From assembly GCA_021776735.1 (NCBI GenBank), contig JAJFFH010000019.1:112630-176629 (forward strand): 64,000 nt of DNA, read 5' to 3'. A program made the translations under genes and the position numbers. Positions 40,286-48,265 of the stretch are shown piece by piece; the stretch's first letter is position 1; each line of letters opens with the position of its first letter. This DNA is from Planctomycetota bacterium (lineage in GTDB: Bacteria; Planctomycetota; PLA2). Under the pieces are notes generated by a model that was given only the letters and a program-made list of their open reading frames with translations, was not told where the DNA came from and did not search any database.

Positions 40286-42273
40286 CGCTTCCCCTTGCGG
40301 CGCAACGGATCACGCTGCGCCTTGTGGCAGTCCACGCACTTCATGCCGAGCGGCTTGTAGCGCACGAACTGGCCCTGCTTGGTGCGTGCGGGCTTGTGGC
40401 AGCCGGCACACGCGACCGAGACGTGCTGTTTGTCGAGCGGGAAGCGGGTGTCTTTATCGTGATCGAACGAAAGTTCGGAAAAACTCATAGTGCTTTTGTG
40501 GCAGCGCTGGCAGTCGTTGACCCCGTTCACCCGGAACTGGTCCGAATGCGGGTCGTCGTGGCAATCGACGCATTTCTGGCCGCGTGCCGGCTTCCAAGTA
40601 CGTCCAGACTCGTCCGGCCGGTCCAGGCGCGGATGGCACTTGGAACAATCGACCTTGCCGTGCGCGCCGTCCAGCGTGAAACCGGTCGCGGTGCCGTGGT
40701 CGAAGTCGTTCGGCAGCACGCGGAACGACACGTCGGCGTGACAGTCCGCGCAGTCTTGAAATCCCTGCCGCGCGAACGCGCCGCGGTGCGGGTCCGTGTG
40801 GCAGGTGACGCAGCCCTTGTACTTCGTGATGCGGCCGAACGTGCGGCCGGTCTTGTCGGGCCGCTTTCGCGGCTTGTGGCAGCTGGCGCACTCTTCTTGC
40901 GCATGGGCTCCGGAAAGGGCGAAGCCGGTCCATTTGAAGTGAGCAAACGGACGGCGATGTTCCTTGAAGTTGTTGGTCGTGTGACAGACGCGGCACGAGC
41001 CGGCCTTGCCCTGGAACGCGCCGCGGTGGGCGTCCTTGTGGCACGCCTGGCAGCTCTGCGGCGTTTGGTCGAAGATCCGCGCCTTGTCTTTTTGCGGTTG
41101 TTTGTGGCACGCGTGGCAGTCCGTTTTTTGGTGCGCGCCCGTGAGCTTGAAGCCCGCCTTGGTGTGCATCCGGTTCGTGAATCGGTGGGGCTTGAACTCG
41201 TGGCGCGAATGGCACGTCAGGCAGCCTCTTCGGGTGAACAGGCCACCCTCGAACTGCTTGTCGTGCGGATCGCCGTGGCAGCTCTTGCAGTCGTCTTGTG
41301 TACGACCCGGGTAGCGCTGCTTGAACGGCAGGTACGACCCCTTGTGGCAGTCCGCGCACTTGACGTCCTCGTGCGGGCGGGCGAGTGAGAACCCGGTGCG
41401 TCCGTGCTGGTCCGGAGTCAGGACTTCGTCCGCTGACGCGAACTTGGGATGCGCGGGCTTGTGGCAGTCCACGCACCCCGTGTCCTTCACGAATTCGGGC
41501 CGGTGGGGGGACTCGTGGCAATCCAGGCAGGTGCGCTTTTTCTTGTGGCTCTCGCGCAGGCCCTTCAGCGCGTGTTCGGTGCCCGCCTTGTGGCAGGTGC
41601 TGCAGTCCAGACTCGCGTGGCCGCCGAGCAGCGGCAGGAACTTGTCGTGTTCGACGTGATAGACGTCGGAGAAGCTCTTTTGGTTGTGGCAGTCGGTGCA
41701 CGTCTTCCCAAAGCCGCCCTTGTGCGGATCGTCGTGGCACGTTCCGCAGTTCTGGCTCAGGCCCAAAAAGCGCTTGTTGCCCTGGCCGAGCGCGTCGAGA
41801 TCGACATGGTGGTGGCAGCGGCCGCACGCCAGATCCTTGTGGCCGCCCTTCATCTCGTACCCGATCATCTCGTGGTCGAAGGCGTTCACGTCGGCGATGC
41901 CGGCCAACGTGAAACTCTGCCGGTTGACCATCGAGAACTCCGCGCCGTGGTGGTCGGTGTGGCACTTGGCGCAGTTCATCGCATCAACTTTGTGGTCACT
42001 GTCGCTGTTCTTGTCCTTGGCGAGAAGCCCGTGCAGCCCGCGGCCTTCCTTCAGGTGCGCTTCGATGTCGGTGTGGCACTTCAGGCACGCCTCGGCCATG
42101 CTGCCGAACCAGCCGCCGTGGCATTTCGCGCAACTGTCCGACCCCTGCAGGGCCGGCACGCCCGAATGCGATGCGGACAGCGGCCCGGGCGAGTTCCGCC
42201 CAAAGTCGCCGAGCGAGGCCCAGACCAGCGCGATGGCCGTCAGGAGTGCGATCCACGTCTTCGGATTCGCCAT
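40282..42273 (-). CDS. Multihaem c-type cytochrome with 23 CXXCH motifs
   Basis: A 663-residue exported protein (N-terminal segment TWIALLTAIALVWASLGD). I count 23 CXXCH sites, an average of one per 28 residues. The chain is built from a recurring ~70-residue module: CxxCH-x-DPH-x-GAF, then a second CxxCH, then a TGFxLxGAH-xxxxCxxCH unit (for example TGFALSGAHAQEECASCHKP; CVTCHTDPHRGAF). Such a string of haems can carry electrons over long distances through the periplasm. The gene lies between the inner-membrane FAD protein and the outer-membrane barrel, and overlaps the barrel gene by ATGA. A perfect copy of the 18-bp repeat is embedded in frame (KEHRRPFAHF) just after CRVCH. Confidence 0.9.
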   Translation of the reverse strand: MANPKTWIALLTAIALVWASLGDFGRNSPGPLSASHSGVPALQGSDSCAKCHGGWFGSMAEACLKCHTDIEAHLKEGRGLHGLLAKDKNSDSDHKVDAMNCAKCHTDHHGAEFSMVNRQSFTLAGIADVNAFDHEMIGYEMKGGHKDLACGRCHHHVDLDALGQGNKRFLGLSQNCGTCHDDPHKGGFGKTCTDCHNQKSFSDVYHVEHDKFLPLLGGHASLDCSTCHKAGTEHALKGLRESHKKKRTCLDCHESPHRPEFVKDTGCVDCHKPAHPKFASADEVLTPDQHGRTGFSLARPHEDVKCADCHKGSYLPFKQRYPGRTQDDCKSCHGDPHDKQFEGGLFTRRGCLTCHSRHEFKPHRFTNRMHTKAGFKLTGAHQKTDCHACHKQPQKDKARIFDQTPQSCQACHKDAHRGAFQGKAGSCRVCHTTNNFKEHRRPFAHFKWTGFALSGAHAQEECASCHKPRKRPDKTGRTFGRITKYKGCVTCHTDPHRGAFARQGFQDCADCHADVSFRVLPNDFDHGTATGFTLDGAHGKVDCSKCHPRLDRPDESGRTWKPARGQKCVDCHDDPHSDQFRVNGVNDCQRCHKSTMSFSELSFDHDKDTRFPLDKQHVSVACAGCHKPARTKQGQFVRYKPLGMKCVDCHKAQRDPLRRKGKR
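40942..40959. repeat. Dispersed 18-bp repeat inside the 23-haem cytochrome gene
   Basis: AGCAAACGGACGGCGATG, perfect match, on the plus strand; translated on the coding strand as HRRPFA. The reading frame is kept. Confidence 0.9.
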
Positions 42274-42283
42274 GGCGCGCGCC

Positions 42284-44476
42284 CTAGAAATAGTCTCCGT
42301 ACGCGAGTGCGGACCAGACGTGGATGGCGACCAGCACGACCATCAGCAGGGCGATCCAGCGGTGCAGCCAGCGCCAGCTCTGAAGCAGGCCGCGCACGTC
42401 TTCAAAGTGCGCCGCCATGAGAGCGGTCCGGTACGCGCGCTTCGCGAGATAGATCGTTTCCTGCAACTCCTCGCGGGAGAGCTCCTCGCGTCGCGCGTCG
42501 CGCCGGATGCGTCCGATCGTGCGGCGCAGGTCGCGCTGAAAGCCGAAGAGTGCCGCGACGCGCCCGAAGAACGATCCGGACCACTGGCGGTCCGTGGCGT
42601 TGCGCGCGACGTAATGCTCGACGTTGGCCGAGAGTTCCGCGAGACGTGCGCGAATCTCGGTCAGCTCGAGTTCACGCCCGTTGGCGGCGCGCGGCACGTA
42701 CGCGTAGAAGTAGCGGCCGATCGCGCCGGTGATGCCGAGCACGACCAGGGCCCAAAACGCGCGTCCGCCGACGGTGTGGCCCGGCATCATCGCGCCGTGC
42801 AGCGTCGCGCACAGGAGCGCGAGGATGCCCGTGGCGACATGGCTCGTCATCCATCCTTTGAGCGAGCCGAAGCGGACTCCGCGTAGGTCCGAGCGCCGTG
42901 CGAGATAGAGCAGGTTGACGACGATCAGGCCGGCCGCGAAGATGCCGAGGGCCAGTCCGATGCCCTGGCCGGGACGCAGGAACTCGTGTTTTTCGTGCAT
43001 GGGCCGTTCGGCCATCGGCAATCCGTAGTAGTCCGCGTGGCGTGTCGCCCAGACCAGCGCGATCAGCGTGAGCACGAACGCCGCGGCGAGCGCGGGCCAG
43101 AGTCCGCTGCCGCGCTCCCGGATGGGAGCCGGCGTCTCGCGCAGTGCGGCATCGAACGAAACGCCGGCACTTTCGAGCAGCGCGACGGGCGGGACGCCCC
43201 CGGCCATAACGAAGACCTCGTCGTTTTCCAGCGCGAAGACATCGCCGTCCGTACGCGACGGTCCTGTTCGTGACTGGCCTGTTCGCAACCGTACGGCGCC
43301 CTGCTCGATCGACACAACCTCGGTGTTAAGAAACGCGTGGATGCGTCCGTCGTCGATGGCGTCCTCGATCCGCCGGCGCTGGCGTTCGCGCATGCGGAAA
43401 AACGACTCCTTGCGATAGGCGATCGTGACCTCGTTGCTGAACTGTTCCGCGAGGGCCAGGGCCGCTTCGCCTGCGCTGTCGCCGCCGCCGACGACGAGGA
43501 TGCGGCGCCCGCGGTACGAGCGCGCGTCGAGCAGTGAGTACGCGACGTGCGGTAGTTCCTCGCCGGGAACACCGAGGCGTCGCGGCACGCCGCGGCGGCC
43601 GAGCGCGAGACAGACATGGTGCGCGACGTACGAGTCGGTCTCGGTGCGGACGACATAGCGGCCCTGGTTGTCCCGCTCGAGGCCGACGAACGTTTCGCCG
43701 CCGATGACGGGGAGGTCGTGTTCCGCGACGGCCTCCTCCCAGATCCCGATCAGCTCTTCCTTCGTGTACGTGCGATCCGCGAGGTGGCCGTGAAGCGGCA
43801 GATCGACCGGCTCGGTCAGTACGAGTTTGCGCCGCGGGTACTTCGCGACCGTGCCGCCGATCTCTTGTTCCTGGTCGAGGGCGACGAAGTTGAGCCCGTG
43901 GCGGCGCGCTTCAAGTGAACACGCGAGGCCCGCCGGACCAAGGCCGACCACGCACAGATCGAGAACGCCGTTCGCACCGTTTTGCTGCACGCGCCGCGCG
44001 ACCTCCGCGCCGACCCACGCGCCGTGCTCGACCGCGGTCTTGATCAGCGCGTGCGCCGTGACCTCGCCCGCGAGAAATACGCCGGGCTGTCCGATCGCCT
44101 CGAGTTCGTCCGTGACCGCCGGGATGTCGGTCCGCTCGGCCTGGTTCGCGACGGTCACGGCGATCGCGCTGACCGGGCACTCGCGCTCGCATTCCGCGAC
44201 GCCGACGCAACGCGCGCTGTGCACGACCGCGGCCTGTCCGTGCACCATGCCGAGTACCTTTTCCGGGCACACCTCGACGCACTTGCCGCATCCCATGCAC
44301 CGCGTCAGATCGACGACCGGATGCATGAGCTTCGCTTCGTTCGCGCCCTGTTGCTCGCCCAGTGTGCGTTCGTCAACCGCGCGGCGCATGCGACGCAGCT
44401 CAAGCTGGCGCGCGAGCGAGACCGCGAGCGCGAGGCCGAGCAGGAGCGTCATGGCGACGAGCAGCGACCAGCTCAC
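42284..44476 (-). CDS. Membrane ferredoxin/FAD-NAD(P) oxidoreductase with cytochrome b-like C-terminus
   Basis: A 730-residue fusion. Residues 1-22 are a membrane anchor. A two-cluster 4Fe-4S segment follows (CMGCGKCVEVCP, then CVGVAECERECP in which the first spacing is unusual). Then comes a pyridine-nucleotide oxidoreductase domain with FAD motif VVGLGPAGLACSLEA and NAD(P) motif ILVVGGGDSAGEAALALAEQ. The last ~270 residues contain about five helices with histidines in the pattern of di-haem cytochrome b or ferric-reductase-like proteins (WMTSHVATGILALL, TLHGAMM, WLHRWIALLMVVLVAIHVWS). The gene overlaps ccsBA by four bases. It probably feeds NAD(P)H or ferredoxin electrons, perhaps via the membrane haems, to the periplasmic cytochromes. 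A linker with a partial dispersed repeat (SRTDGDVF) interrupts the FAD domain. Confidence 0.8.
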   Translation of the reverse strand: MSWSLLVAMTLLLGLALAVSLARQLELRRMRRAVDERTLGEQQGANEAKLMHPVVDLTRCMGCGKCVEVCPEKVLGMVHGQAAVVHSARCVGVAECERECPVSAIAVTVANQAERTDIPAVTDELEAIGQPGVFLAGEVTAHALIKTAVEHGAWVGAEVARRVQQNGANGVLDLCVVGLGPAGLACSLEARRHGLNFVALDQEQEIGGTVAKYPRRKLVLTEPVDLPLHGHLADRTYTKEELIGIWEEAVAEHDLPVIGGETFVGLERDNQGRYVVRTETDSYVAHHVCLALGRRGVPRRLGVPGEELPHVAYSLLDARSYRGRRILVVGGGDSAGEAALALAEQFSNEVTIAYRKESFFRMRERQRRRIEDAIDDGRIHAFLNTEVVSIEQGAVRLRTGQSRTGPSRTDGDVFALENDEVFVMAGGVPPVALLESAGVSFDAALRETPAPIRERGSGLWPALAAAFVLTLIALVWATRHADYYGLPMAERPMHEKHEFLRPGQGIGLALGIFAAGLIVVNLLYLARRSDLRGVRFGSLKGWMTSHVATGILALLCATLHGAMMPGHTVGGRAFWALVVLGITGAIGRYFYAYVPRAANGRELELTEIRARLAELSANVEHYVARNATDRQWSGSFFGRVAALFGFQRDLRRTIGRIRRDARREELSREELQETIYLAKRAYRTALMAAHFEDVRGLLQSWRWLHRWIALLMVVLVAIHVWSALAYGDYF
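43240..43252. repeat. Partial dispersed repeat (13 bp) inside the FAD oxidoreductase gene
   Basis: CATCGCCGTCCGT followed by ACGCG. Translated as RTDGDV on the coding strand, next to a short internal duplication (CCTGTTCG twice, 43263-43292) that looks like an expanded linker. Confidence 0.65.
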
Positions 44477-47247
44477 GCTTCGGCGGGCTCCGCTGCTTGC
44501 GCGTCGGGTGAATTCGAAAATCGCTCGGCGCGATTTTCGTTAGTAGGAGATGAGGGGGGCGGGGGAGAAGGGGAGATGAACTTGGCACTGCGGTCCCGCC
44601 ACCAGGAATAGACGCCCAGACCCACCAGGGACCATTGGATGCCGTAGTAGGTCCACAGCACACCGTGTATGCCGCTGGTGAAGCCGTAGCTGTGCAGGCC
44701 TACGCCCAACAGGTTTACGCCCCACCAGGAAAACGCGATGACGGTGCCCGAGAAGGCGGCGGCCATGCAGACGCCGTGGTCGCGGATCAGGCCGCCGCGT
44801 CTTGCGTGGATCAGCGCGATCTGGGCCAGACAGATCAGCAGCGCGCCGTTCTCCTTGGGGTCCCAGCCCCAGAAACGGCCCCAGCTCTCGTTGGCCCAGA
44901 TGCCGCCGAGGATCGTGCCGACGATCGAGAACAGCAGGGCGAAACACGTGACGCCCCAGACCATGCGCGTGACCGAGCGGCGGAACTCGGGGCGGGTGCG
45001 GCGTACGGCGTTCGCGACGAGATAGAAACTCGCGAGCAGGGCGGCCAGCAGTCCGGCGGCGTAGCCGATCGTGATCGCGGTGACGTGCGTTGCGAGCCAG
45101 AAGTTCGTGTCGAGCACCGCGACGAGGCTCGGCATCGTGTCTTGTTTGTCGAGCGACTCGTAGCCGCTGGCGAGAAACAGGCCGATCATGCCGAGGACCG
45201 CCGCCGCCGAAAGCGCGAGCCGGCGCCGGTTTACGGCCTCGAGGAACAGCGCGACTCCGGCGCCGATGGCCGTAACAAAGAGCACGGTCTCATAGAGCGT
45301 GCTCACCGGCGGACGGCCGCGGATCAGGCAGCGCAGCGTGATGACCGCGACGAGCATGAGCGTGCCGCCCACGGCGAGGCCGAACGCGCCGCGATGCAGC
45401 CACTTGCCCTTCGGTTTGAGCCACAACACCGCGACGCACAAGAAGGCGAGCACAAACAGGCCGAGGCTCCAGTGCAACAGGCCCGACCGGTAGTAGAAGA
45501 GTTCAAGGCGGATCTTTCCGTACTGGTCCCGCGCCTTCGCGCGCGCGATCAGGTCCGAGTGCATCGCCGTCAGTTTGCTGTTGAAAACGGTCGGATCGTT
45601 CCGCGCCTCGGCCAGCTCCTCGAAGCGCCCGATCCACTCGCCGCCGGCTTCGCCGGGTGTCAGCCAGGTGTCCCCGGACTCCGGCGCGATGAGCGCGAGG
45701 GGCAGCTCGCCACCCGCGACGCGCTTGAAGTGCAGCACGTTGCTCGCCAGGATCACGGTCTGGCGCTGGACGGTGCTGCGCTCTTTTTCCTCGATGCCGG
45801 AGTACTCGTGCGCGAGCTGGAACAGGCGCGGAAGGGCCGGTGTGAGCTCGTCGTACGAATAGCGGTCGCGTTTTTTCTTGCCGTCGAGATTGAGGCCGAG
45901 CTGTTCGAGGACCTCGGCGTCCTGGACCAAAAACACGCCGCGCTTCGCGGCCTTCTCCGGAAAAAAGATCGCGTCGAGCAGGAACGCCGTGGCGTTCGGG
46001 CCGCGCTTGCCGCTGAGGCGGAGCAGCGTGAAGCGGGCGTACGTGGCCAGTGGTTTGACGCGGCCGCCGTCCTGGATCGGCAGCTCTTCGGCGAGCTCGA
46101 TCGTGTCGTCGGGCCAGTCGGCTTGCGCGGCGACGGCGAGGAGCAACAGCGGTGCGGCGGTACGGATGTAGCGCACGAGGCCGCGCGAAAAGTGCAGGAT
46201 CAGCCCGAGCGCAATCACGATGCAGGCGATCAGCGGCCACTGGTCCGACGGGTTGCGCACAACCGCGAGCGACGAGAACAGGCGCGCGCCGGGACCGGCG
46301 TTCTGCGGGCCCCAGGAGGCCTGGTAGACCACGAGGCCGTGGTCGCGCAGCGGCTTGTTCATCGAGATGCGGACGGGGCGCGCGCCGGCGCCGTCGAGCA
46401 TGCGCACATCGCTGCTGAACCAGCTCGGCCTGCTGGTGCCCGGGTGGTCCTCTTTCGTGAACTTGTCGAGCGCGAGCGTGAAGCCCAGCGGGTAGCGTTC
46501 GCGGCGCAGATCGAGCGCCCAGTTCTCGCCGCCGGCGCGCACGGTGAGCGGCGCGAGGCCGCGGCCCCAGAGCATTTTCTCCCGGCGCATGCCGCGGCTC
46601 TTGTCGATCAGGGTCACGAACAGGCCCGCGGCGTTGCGCTCGTTTTGCGGATCGAGAGGAGCGGCGCGCAGGCCGACGCCCTCTTGTCCGGCGTGCGGCC
46701 GGCAGTTTTCGAACCGGCGCGTGATGTGGAGGTCGAAGGGAATGTCGTCGGCGCGCAGCGTGGCGCCCTCGACGATGTCTTCCGCGGGGACCAGATACTC
46801 CTGGATCTTGCCACCGCCCTTGTCGCGGGCGATGGCGAGCTCCCAGCGGTGATGGCTTTCGAAGTGGCTTCTTTTTTGCCCTTCGAACAGCGTGACGTGA
46901 CCTTCTTGCGAGAAGTACATCTTGGTGAAGCCGGCGACGAGCAGAAGCGCGATGCCGACGTGCGTCACGAAGATGCCGACGCGCGACCAGCTCCGGCGCA
47001 GGCGCACCATGCCGCCCACGATGATGTTCACGAACAGGAGCCACATCACGAGGTTGGCGCCCGGCAGCGGAATCGGCACGGGGCCGACGTGGTGCACGAG
47101 CACGAACGACTCGAAGTACTTTTTTTGCACCGCGTACAGACCGTGTTCGGCCTGTTCCAGCGTGCCCAGCCAGGTCAGCAGCCCCAGCAGCATCAGCAGT
47201 ACAACACTCAGCTTGAGCGAGGAGAAAAACGCCAGGACGCGTCGCAC
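44473..47247 (-). CDS. ccsBA: Cytochrome c biogenesis protein, ResB-CcsA fusion (CcsBA-type system II synthase)
   Basis: Exports haem and attaches it to CXXCH apocytochromes. The N-terminal ResB/Ccs1 half has helices (SSLKLSVVLLMLLGLLTWLG, WSRVGIFVTHVGIALLLVAG) and a large periplasmic domain. The C-terminal CcsA half has eight helices and the WWD haem-handling motif WGRFWGWDPKENGALL, flanked by conserved histidines (THVTAITIGYAAG). At about 924 residues it matches fused CcsBA. I set the start at GTG 47247, two bases after the upstream stop; the frame is open further upstream only as a shadow. Linkage to the 23- and 7-haem cytochromes suggests a dedicated maturation enzyme. A copy of the dispersed repeat with one mismatch lies inside (SKLTAM). 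Confidence 0.9.
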   Translation of the reverse strand: MRRVLAFFSSLKLSVVLLMLLGLLTWLGTLEQAEHGLYAVQKKYFESFVLVHHVGPVPIPLPGANLVMWLLFVNIIVGGMVRLRRSWSRVGIFVTHVGIALLLVAGFTKMYFSQEGHVTLFEGQKRSHFESHHRWELAIARDKGGGKIQEYLVPAEDIVEGATLRADDIPFDLHITRRFENCRPHAGQEGVGLRAAPLDPQNERNAAGLFVTLIDKSRGMRREKMLWGRGLAPLTVRAGGENWALDLRRERYPLGFTLALDKFTKEDHPGTSRPSWFSSDVRMLDGAGARPVRISMNKPLRDHGLVVYQASWGPQNAGPGARLFSSLAVVRNPSDQWPLIACIVIALGLILHFSRGLVRYIRTAAPLLLLAVAAQADWPDDTIELAEELPIQDGGRVKPLATYARFTLLRLSGKRGPNATAFLLDAIFFPEKAAKRGVFLVQDAEVLEQLGLNLDGKKKRDRYSYDELTPALPRLFQLAHEYSGIEEKERSTVQRQTVILASNVLHFKRVAGGELPLALIAPESGDTWLTPGEAGGEWIGRFEELAEARNDPTVFNSKLTAMHSDLIARAKARDQYGKIRLELFYYRSGLLHWSLGLFVLAFLCVAVLWLKPKGKWLHRGAFGLAVGGTLMLVAVITLRCLIRGRPPVSTLYETVLFVTAIGAGVALFLEAVNRRRLALSAAAVLGMIGLFLASGYESLDKQDTMPSLVAVLDTNFWLATHVTAITIGYAAGLLAALLASFYLVANAVRRTRPEFRRSVTRMVWGVTCFALLFSIVGTILGGIWANESWGRFWGWDPKENGALLICLAQIALIHARRGGLIRDHGVCMAAAFSGTVIAFSWWGVNLLGVGLHSYGFTSGIHGVLWTYYGIQWSLVGLGVYSWWRDRSAKFISPSPPPPSSPTNENRAERFSNSPDAQAAEPAEA
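45562..45579. repeat. Dispersed repeat (17 of 18 bases) inside ccsBA
   Basis: CATCGCCGTCAGTTTGCT, one mismatch, minus orientation on the plus strand. Translated as NSKLTAMH on the coding strand in a third reading phase, different from the two other in-gene copies. Confidence 0.65.
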
Positions 47248-47249
47248 GA

Positions 47250-48263
47250 CTAACCCTTCCTCCGCAGAGAGCGGCAAAACGAACGAAAGTCGGCGCGGGC
47301 GGCGTCGATGGCCGCGCGCGGACCGATCATCTTCACGAAGATCGCGCCCTGCCGCGGGATACGGATCGCACCCAGCAGCACCGCGTCGTCCACGCTCTCG
47401 CCCTTCATGCCGCGATAGCGTCCGCTCGCCTCGACGAGGACCGCCTCGCCGCCCAGCATCTGGATGCGCTCCAGTTTGCCGAAGTCCTCGCGCCCGTATG
47501 GCTGCGAGCCCATCTGCTGGCGCCAGCGGTTCGCGTTCGCGACCACGCCGCCGCCGTCGCCACCCAAGACGGTGACGTAGCACTCGGCCTCGCCCGCGTG
47601 ATAGGTGACAAGGCGCATGGACTTGCGCGCGCCGAGCCGCCAGCCTTCGGGCGCGGTCCACGCGAGACCGAACGTCTCGTTCGCGGTGTCCGCTGCGGGC
47701 TCGCTCGCCTGCTCACGGAACGAATCCGCGAGCTTCAAAAAAGCATCGCCGTCCAGGCCTGTCTCCGAGCCCGTCATCTTGAGAAAGCGCGAACCTCTGG
47801 CGCGGACCAGTAGCAAGCCGAGTAGCCGGCGGCCGCTGTTCCTGAAATCGACAAGCACCGCGTCACCACCGAGGAACGGCCGACGCGGCAACGCGGCGAG
47901 CGCGTCCCCGGACAGCGGCGCGAGATTCATCTGCTGGCGCCACCGGTTCACGTTCGCGGCGAGACCGCCGGCGGTTCCCGCCAGCTTCGTCAGGTAGCAC
48001 TCGGCGTCACCGGCGCGCAGGTTGACTTCGCGAAAGCGTTTTGGCTCGAGCTTTTGCCATCCGTCCGGAAGGTTGAACGAGAGTTGCGGGGGGGCGGGGG
48101 CCGCGCCGTGGCCATGTCCGGCGGCCGAACTCATCAGGCCGAATCGCTCCGCGTCGGTTGCGTTCCAGCGCACCGAACCGTCCACGATCCGGATGTTGTC
48201 GATGGTCCGGATGTCCTCGCCGCCACATGCGGCGAGCAACAGCCCAAGGGGGAGCCAACGCAT
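47250..48263 (-). CDS. Lipoprotein with a duplicated domain (cytochrome operon)
   Basis: A 337-residue lipoprotein (MRWLPLGLLLAAC). Two related ~130-residue halves are visible. The first has FNLPDGWQKLEPKRFREVNL, AGDAECYLTKLAG and ANVNRWRQQM. The second has WTAPEGWRLGARKSMRLVTY, AGEAECYVTVLGG and ANANRWRQQM. Both then contain LGGDAVLVDF or LGGEAVLVEA. Each half has a conserved A-E-C-Y cysteine. I recognise no named family; the pattern is that of planctomycete envelope proteins. Its place ahead of ccsBA, with two bases between them, suggests a role in cytochrome assembly or in the conduit itself. Confidence 0.7.
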   Translation of the reverse strand: MRWLPLGLLLAACGGEDIRTIDNIRIVDGSVRWNATDAERFGLMSSAAGHGHGAAPAPPQLSFNLPDGWQKLEPKRFREVNLRAGDAECYLTKLAGTAGGLAANVNRWRQQMNLAPLSGDALAALPRRPFLGGDAVLVDFRNSGRRLLGLLLVRARGSRFLKMTGSETGLDGDAFLKLADSFREQASEPAADTANETFGLAWTAPEGWRLGARKSMRLVTYHAGEAECYVTVLGGDGGGVVANANRWRQQMGSQPYGREDFGKLERIQMLGGEAVLVEASGRYRGMKGESVDDAVLLGAIRIPRQGAIFVKMIGPRAAIDAARADFRSFCRSLRRKG

Positions 48264-48265
48264 GG

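Noticed and set aside
47738..47755. Sequence resembling the dispersed repeat (GCATCGCCGTCCAGG) in the duplicated-lipoprotein gene
   Set aside because: Only the 11-base CATCGCCGTCC core matches; this is expected by chance from Asp-Gly-Asp codons in GC-rich coding DNA. The same applies to an 11-base match near 40199 in the barrel gene.
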